This document shows, in pieces, positions 58,635 through 64,000 of a DNA stretch of 64,000 nucleotides. Source of the DNA: Taxillus chinensis (Eukaryota > Streptophyta > Magnoliopsida > Santalales > Loranthaceae); contig CM042092.1 of assembly GCA_023512835.1 (NCBI GenBank), positions 48,016,400-48,080,399 of the forward strand, written 5' to 3'. Within the stretch, counting starts at the first letter, position 1. Each line of letters starts with the position of its first letter. The notes beneath the pieces were generated by a model. That model did not search any database. It was not told the DNA's origin and saw only the letters and a list, made by a program, of their open reading frames with translations. A program made the translations under genes and the position numbers.

Positions 58635-59395
58635 CTTCAAGGGTCAAAGGTCAACGGTCAACGGGTCAAAGGTCGGTGGGTCGAAGGTCAACGGTTAATG
58701 GGTCGAAGTGTCGGCAGGTCAAAGGTCAACGGTCAAAGGGTCGAAGGTCGGTGGGTCGAAGGTCGGTGGGTCGAAGGGCAAAGGGCGAAGGGTCGAAGTG
58801 TTGGCAGGTCGGAGTGTCGGCAGGCCTATAGGCTTCGAAGATTCGAGTCTTTGAGGCTTCAAGTCTTCGAGGCTTCGAGTCTTCGAGGCTTCGAGTTTTC
58901 GAAGCTTCGACCTGTCGACACTTCGAGGCTACGAGTCACGTTTTTTTTTTTACCTCCACCCAAAATGCAAAAATGGACGACCTTTCGGGGATTGTTTGGG
59001 AGGACCCGTATTTGCAAAAATAGACATTTCAGACTATTCCTCACATGCACATTTTCGGGTAGTTTGACTAGGGGCATTGACCGTCTTTTGGCAAATTTGA
59101 CTTTTTCCAACAAGAATTGCCATAACTTCTTCATTTTAAATCAGGATTGAGCTCGGTCAGGCGCGTTAGTCTCCAAATTTCATCCTCTATCACCTGGCGT
59201 TGATCTTGGGGCACTTTAGGGGTTGGCAACAGAGGTTATCAATTTTGGGCTTCCCGGTTCGTGTCAATGCATCCATCTTGTACAAATCGCATGGAATCTC
59301 TAAGGACCTGTTCAAAAAGGTATATGACATGGACAAAAAGGTATATGCATCAAATGGGGTTAGTATGTCCAACCCGGACAAAATGGGGTCCAACA
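58635..59395 (-). repeat. Ogre 2 5' LTR remnant
   Basis: U3 part only: minisatellite (58640-58925, GGTCAACG and GCTTCGAG units) and the conserved start, ending GGTCCAACA at 59395 on the + strand. Followed by TSD ATCTA (59396-59400). The low side (R-U5, primer site) is deleted. Confidence 0.9.
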
Positions 59396-59400
59396 ATCTA

Positions 59401-59624
59401 TATTTACGGGAGTGATGTTGTAAAGCTTTCAAGCAATCAATACAATCGTTTGTTGCCTTCGTTCAATGTTTCTTCCGCTAAGCGCTTTCCTACATAATTA
59501 CTTTACAACGGATCGATGGGTTCCGATCCATATGCGACGAGTTAGGCTGACCTAGTGTTCCTTCGTATGGGTGGGAACTAGGTACCGCACGGGTTAAGCT
59601 GCTATAAAGGCTAACCCCGTGACA
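59401..59624 (+). repeat. Element F 3' LTR, right part
   Basis: Continues the LTR cut at 30059 and ends CTAACCCCGTGACA, complementary to the start TGTCACGG. This is the last transposon base before host DNA. Joined LTR length is about 385 bp. Confidence 0.82.
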
Positions 59625-60090
59625 TTTGGTTTTCCTAAATTTACAGTTTTAAACTACTTTTTGCTTTCCTATACAAATATACATTACAATAGATTCCCTA
59701 AATCAAATACTATATTATTAAAATAATAATTTATATAACTTATTTTATTTAATAATTTTTTTATAATTTAATATGAAATAAAAGTTAATGTTATGGGAAA
59801 CGTAAATGAAAGAGGTAAGAGAAATTTTTTAAATATAATTTAATAATTATAAGGAATGAATAATATTGAAAAGTACAAATCTCATAAAAAAATTAAATAT
59901 AAGACATGGGAATGATTTTATAATGTTATAATTTTATTTTTAAAATTTAAAAAAACGAAAGAAAATATGCTATTATTATCAAAATTACATAACAAAATGA
60001 GTTCGAAACTAGCAATTTGGTGTCCTCATGATGGAGAGAGGGAGGCAGGGCGGGGGATGAATGTTTGACCGATTGTTCGATAGATCATAG
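59625..60090 (+). promoter_or_regulatory. Host flank and putative 5' region of the FOLK-like gene
   Basis: 466 bp of mostly AT-rich DNA (59640-60000) between the end of element F and the FOLK ATG, then a G-rich stretch GAGAGAGGGAGGCAGGGCGG (60033-60052) that may be 5' UTR. No ORF. I cannot place a TATA box with confidence among the many AT runs. Confidence 0.5.
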
Positions 60091-61830
60091 ATGGCTACAA
60101 ATGTCAGCGCCTTCAGTTTCTTTTGGTCACCCACTTGTGGCTCACCCGTTCGCCACCGTCGTCTCTCATCCGCCGATTTCAGTCCCTGTTATTCTAGTTT
60201 GGGTGTCGGACTCCGAGCATCGGAGCTGACAAAGCGTCGCCGGAATTCGACACCTACCTCGGCATTCATGTTTTCTGAATACCCTGTCGCCGGAGATGTC
60301 GTTGCTACCTTTCTTTCCAGTGGAGTTGCTCTCTCCTTGCTTGGATGTTGGAAGGAAACCGCTAAACGTTCCTTCGTTGACCAGGTTCCTTGCTTAGCTC
60401 TCTGTTGTCAATCAGCATCTCTATTTTTCTTTTTGCCTTAATTACAGAGGATATGAAAACCTAAAATTCCTCAAATTAGGTCTGTAGTTAATTGTTGTTC
60501 CTTGATTGATGGCTAAAGTTGCTGAGCGGATAGAGTTGTATCTAAATTTCAGGGATTTGACGCCAATTCTCCGACCGAAAGTTATTGATATGGAAGTTAT
60601 GTACTTTCAAGTACGATCACAAAAAACCATTTGAACAATCTTTGACTTTTTGCATATAAGGAATCACAGAAATTTGTTATCACTCGCGAGGAACACCAGT
60701 GGAGTATGGTGACCCTTGAAGATGAAGATTGCCCGGATAAAATGCATACGTAGAGCGTACGGGCCAAAAAATAAAAATAAAGATACATAAAAATATGCAA
60801 ATGCATATCTATTTGCCCACTCTTTGGAAGAAGAAAATAACATCAGTGGTGTATGGTGCTTTTATTGATCATCAAACTCATATATTAGGAACACTGGGTT
60901 TTCCAGTATTTGATGTATTTCAGGAGTGTAATTGGGAAATTACACATTTGAACCAAAAATAGCAAATTCTATTCTAATTTCTCTTTCCATACTATTATGT
61001 GGCGTGGCCTTCATGATCCGTTGGACCCTTCATATTGACTTTTGCTGCAATTTAATACCATAGTTTTGTTTGTCCTAGACTTTGCTCTGAATGGATGCTT
61101 CAATGTTGACTGCATAGAATGCCTCTTTTTTATAGCAGTCAAGTGGAATGGATATTCACATGCATCTTCTTCACAGAACCTGCTGTCCTGGTGTCCCTAA
61201 TATTACATATTTATAATTCTTTCTAGCTTGCACATCTGCTAATCTTTTTTTCTTCCCTTTCCAGAATATAAATAGGAAGCTTGTACATATAAGCGTTGGT
61301 CTAGTTTTTATGCTTTGCTGGCCACTATTCAGGTAATTGCTCTTGACTGATAACAGAATTTCATTTTTCTTAAATTTGCACGATGGATTGACTGTTACAA
61401 CTATCACAGTAGTTCGGGGTATCGGGGGAGCAGTTCTCGCATCTCTTATTCCTGGGGTCAATGTTATACGCATGCTTCTTTTGGGACTTGGAATATTGAA
61501 AGATGAGGCTACCGTCAAGTCAATGAGCAGATATGGAGACAAAAGGTTAAAATTTTGAACTGACTTTTTTGAAAGTTGCCATGGGGAGATCTTTTGTTTC
61601 TTCCTGAAACCCACCTGTGTCTTCCCTTGAGTGATGGAAAGGCAGCCTAATTCTCCTTTTCGCTTACTTAAATTATACCTTTATCATCTAGTTGCCCAAA
61701 TAAATGAAAATTATTTTATGGTTTTGATTGCCAGGGTGACATGATATTATTATTATGGAAGACAAATATATACCTATATGAATTTGTGAGATATAGGTTG
61801 ACCTGAAACCAGTTTGAAAATTAGCAACTG

Positions 61831-61881
<51 letters not shown>

Positions 61882-62558
61882 ATTTGTTCATATAACTTGG
61901 CACTCATGTATGAGTTTGCTCTATTCATCAGGGAACTTCTCAAGGGTCCATTATACTATGCTTCTGCGTGTGCTTTGGTATGTGCAATTTATTGGAGAAC
62001 TTCCCCTGTTGCAATTGCAGCAATCTGCAACCTGTGTGCTGGAGACGGTATTGTCTTTAACAGACTTGATCACTTGAGAAATTGAAGGAGATAGGGAAGA
62101 TTAATTTTTTTATTTTGTTCAAATTCTAGAAATAGTGCTCAGAAACCAAACCTTTGACCTGCCCCCTTGTAGGTTTTGCTGACTTGGTGGGAAGGCAGTT
62201 TGGTAGTCATAAAATCCCGTACAATAGACACAAGTCTGTCGCTGGCAGCATTGCAATGGTAACTGCTGGTTTTGTGTCATCCATCGGGTAAGTTCCATGC
62301 CCCTTTTGATGCATCTTTAATCACCTAATTAATGACCTCTGAATCTCGCTCATTGTGATGACAAATAACATTTTAAACAGATTCATGCAGTACTTTTCCT
62401 TGCTTGGGTATGTTCAGGAAAGTTGGGAAATGGTTTTGGGCTTCTTGATGGTGTCTCTTGCTGCAACTCTGGTGGAGTCCCTCCCTATTAGCACTGAGCT
62501 TGATGACAACCTCACTGTTCCGGTTACTTCTGTTTTAGTGGGAAGCCTTGTTTTCTGA
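60091..62558 (+). CDS. FOLK: Farnesol kinase, chloroplast-type (polyprenol/phytol kinase family), six exons, apparent 1-bp frameshift
   Basis: Phosphorylates farnesol with a nucleotide triphosphate in the plastid membrane, salvaging isoprenoid alcohols; related to phytol kinase. Exons with GT-AG borders: 60091-60384, 61265-61332, 61413-61545, 61932-62047, 62173-62287, 62381-62558 (TGA). The product would be about 300 aa, close to Arabidopsis FOLK. The start MATNVSAFSFFWSP opens a Ser/Arg-rich ~60-residue transit peptide. Hydrophobic segments follow (GDVVATFLSSGVALSLLGCW, KLVHISVGLVFMLCWPLF, PGVNVIRMLLLGLGI, ALVCAIYW), then the family motif ICNLCAGDG, joining ADLVGRQFGSHKIPYN across intron 4, and VESLPISTELDDNLTVPVTS. 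All exon phases fit except exon 3: TTCGGGG at 61414-61419 has one G too many for the frame that continues. Either a real null allele or an assembly error. Phytol kinase is the alternative call. Confidence 0.85.
61834..61876 (+). repeat. (AT)n microsatellite in FOLK intron 3
   Basis: About 21 AT dinucleotides, 56 bp upstream of the exon 4 acceptor (61931). Confidence 0.95.
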
Positions 62559-63092
62559 AATCACGCATTTTGAATAGATAATGGCCAGTCCAAGAGCAGA
62601 ACCGGAGGTTGTTGAGAATATAGTATTTTCTAGTTGGCAGTCATGGATCGCACACTGACATCCCTCGGGTAAAATAGTTTTTTTAGCGGCAAGGTCTAGG
62701 GTTGAAATACAATGCTGTTTGTCCTTCAGGAGCGAAATGTAATAATACTAGTGTTAACGTTTGGGTTCAGTTTTAATGGAAGATCATTGCCTTTCATTTC
62801 AAGGAGGGGCTAGCTTAGTTGTCGTTAGATTCTCTAGTTCAAGCAAACATTATTGAAATAATTTTTTGTCCTGGGATACAGGGCGGCGACGAAGGCAAGC
62901 ACACCCCACCCTATGTACTTGCCCCACGGCTATTTATTGACCCTTTACACCCCGATTCGTTGACATCCTACCAAATGCTCCTAGCAAAATGTTACAAAAA
63001 AAGTTTGAATATGTAAGTCTATTTTATTGTATATTTTTATATAAATAAGATATATACTTATTATATAATATATAAATAATAATAATAATATT
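62559..63092 (+). other. 3' flank of the FOLK-like gene
   Basis: Probably 3' UTR, then AT-rich DNA with AAT runs (63076-63089). The ORF at 62819-63016 has no recognisable features. No other gene is seen. Confidence 0.6.
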
Positions 63093-63395
63093 TATTGGAT
63101 TTCATTTTGCTCGAGTTGGACATATTAATCTCATTTTATATATTTATCTGCTCATGCCATATATCTTATAAATAGGTTTAGGGAATCCCAAAGTTTAAAA
63201 TCTCTGCTACCAGCCATTGAAGTGTTCCAAGACCAATACTAGTAGATAGAGGATGAAATTTGGAGACTAACGCACTTGACCGTGCTCAAATCCGATTTAA
63301 AACGAAGGAGTTATGGCGAAAACATTTTTTGTTGAAACAATCAAACTAGCCAAAAGACGGTCAATGTCCCTGGTCAAACGGCCCGAAAATGTGCT
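63093..63395 (+). repeat. Decayed Ogre-family LTR fragment (U3 start)
   Basis: TATTGGATTTCATTTTG...GTTGGACATATTAATC aligns with the Ogre LTR start (11923-12300), including AACGCACTTGACCG, GGAGTTATGGCGAAAACA and AAAAGACGGTCAATG. It is more diverged than the three other LTRs, so it is an older or different subfamily. It starts next to an AAT run; the remainder of the LTR is not recognisable. Confidence 0.75.
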
Positions 63396-63665
63396 TATGT
63401 CAAATAGTCAAATCTGGAACATCAAATTCAAATTTGGATCATCATGGTCAAATTCGAAACATTAAAGTCAAATCCGAAACATCAAAGTCAAATCTGTATC
63501 ATCATGGTCAAATCCGGAACATCAAAGTCAAGTTTGGAACATCAAAGTCAAATCCGGATCATCATAATCAAATCCGAAACATCAAAGTCAAATCCGAAAC
63601 ATCAAGGTCAAATCTAGAACATCAAAGTCAAATTCAGAGCAAAAGGTCAAATTCGGGACATCACT
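63396..63665 (+). repeat. 20-bp minisatellite (about 13 units) after the Ogre LTR fragment
   Basis: Unit ATCAAAGTCAAATCCGAAAC with variants (ATCATGGTCAAATCTGGAAC). It occupies the place where other Ogre LTRs have their GGTCAACG/GCTTCGAG array. The ORF across it (KSETSKSNL repeats) is a by-product. Confidence 0.9.
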
Positions 63666-64000
63666 AATCTGGACTGAGGACTCCACTGACACAGAGTAAG
63701 GATTCGAGCCTTCTATTGACTCGGCCTAAGCTTCGACTAACACAGAGTAAGGATCCGAGCCTTCTATTAATGGGGTGCGGGCAACCTCTTTACAAGTAAG
63801 ACATATCCACGCGAAAAAAGAGAGGACGCCTAAGCTCTTTCCTTTTGCACAGACTTACGCCTAGTGACAACGCCCAAGCTTACACCCAAGAACATCCAGA
63901 GTTCTTTTATGCCCAAGAGTTAAGCCCCATCTCTTTTTTCTTACGAGCCTTTCCAAAAACCACCCCCTTTCCAACTCCTCTTTCCCGAATATCCCATTCT
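63666..64000 (+). other. Right-edge sequence with copia-LTR-like motifs, otherwise unassigned
   Basis: CACAGAGTAAGGATTCGAGCC (63690-63710) and CACAGAGTAAGGATCCGAGCC (63739-63759) echo the CGGAGTAAGGATCCGAG motif of the C and E LTRs, so a copia LTR scrap is likely. From 63766 to the end I recognise nothing. Confidence 0.45.

Larger units (their letters stand above)
30060..59395 (-). mobile_element. Ogre/Tat element 2, near full length with nested B and D (TSD ATCTA)
   Basis: ATCTA at 30055-30059 and at 59396-59400 flanks the element, and the interrupted LTR of F continues at 59401. Minus strand order: remnant 5' LTR (59395-58635), [element D], ORF1 C-terminus, gag, protease split by [element B], G-patch region, candidate intron, RT, RNase H, archaeal-type RNase H, integrase, a 3' region with a satellite array, 3' LTR (32715-30060). 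Once B and D are removed about 13 kb remain. Primer site, leader, most of ORF1 and most of the 5' LTR are deleted. Confidence 0.92.
28052..59624 (+). mobile_element. Element F: Galadriel-like Ty3-gypsy chromovirus, outermost (3' part; interrupted by Ogre 2)
   Basis: F itself occupies 28052-30059 and 59401-59624; 30060-59400 is Ogre 2 plus one TSD copy. Its left part is beyond element E. It encodes the RNase H end, integrase and chromodomain, then a polypurine tract and a short LTR (about 385 bp when joined). RNase H (QARWQGLLAEFGFVLEYKLG) and chromodomain sequences look most like the Galadriel clade. The LTR ends TGTCACGG/CCGTGACA are complementary. Insertion of F upstream of the host gene is the oldest event visible. 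Confidence 0.82.

Noticed and set aside
60597..60806. Minus-strand ORF in FOLK intron 1
   Set aside because: Lies in an intron with no recognisable domain.
61337..61558. A single ORF running from intron 2 into exon 3 of FOLK as a separate gene or a retained-intron form
   Set aside because: It uses a non-ATG start. The in-frame intron this would need is 24 bp, too short for a plant intron.

Overview
This is a nuclear window from a flowering plant, very probably a eudicot. The evidence is plant LTR-retrotransposon families with plant-type primer-binding sites (initiator tRNA-Met for the copia and chromovirus elements, a tRNA-Arg-type site for the Ogre/Tat element), plus one host gene with plant-style introns whose product matches chloroplast farnesol kinase (FOLK). 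I cannot name the species.

Bases 1 to 59624 read as a single stack of retrotransposons inserted into one another. It can be unpicked from LTR ends, target-site duplications (TSDs) and interrupted reading frames. The outermost visible element is F, a Galadriel-like Ty3-gypsy chromovirus on the + strand (28052-30059 and 59401-59624; its 5' part lies left of the window). Inside F are two nests. (1) A copia element E on the + strand (22883-28051) carries an extra Ulp1-protease-like ORF. A second copia of the same LTR family, C (minus strand, 15805-22882), abuts E and is best read as inserted in it. C is interrupted by Ogre/Tat element 1 (minus strand, 1-15804). Ogre 1 in turn carries element A (3863-9979, TSD GCGCT, a triplicated-LTR array) in its leader and an inverted solo LTR of its own family (11923-14286, TSD GGAGT) in its LTR. 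(2) Ogre/Tat element 2 (minus strand, 30060-59395, TSD ATCTA) sits in the 3' LTR of F. It carries two Tekay/Del-like chromoviruses, B (39318-48128, TSD GTGT, in the protease region) and D (51151-58634, in ORF1, truncated at its 3' end).

No transposon ORF appears intact. Most visible stops look like C-to-T or G-to-A transitions (CAG, CAA, CGA or TGG turned to stop), as expected of long-methylated silent copies. Element B and one exon of the host gene instead show many one-base indels, which may be partly an assembly matter.

The only host gene is at 60091-62558 (+), six exons of a FOLK-type polyprenol kinase. Its ATG is 467 bp downstream of the end of F's 3' LTR, on the same strand. Exon 3 has one extra G relative to the frame implied by the family. 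The right edge (63093-64000) holds a decayed Ogre-type LTR piece, a 20-bp minisatellite and copia-LTR-like traces.

The most notable things are: a promoter (U3) module shared by otherwise different retrotransposon families; the triplicated-LTR element A; the Ulp1-like ORF of E with a stop at its catalytic Gln position; a 29-bp satellite array with a 437-bp higher-order repeat in the 3' region of Ogre 2; and a family of LTR minisatellites that differ in sequence at the same place.
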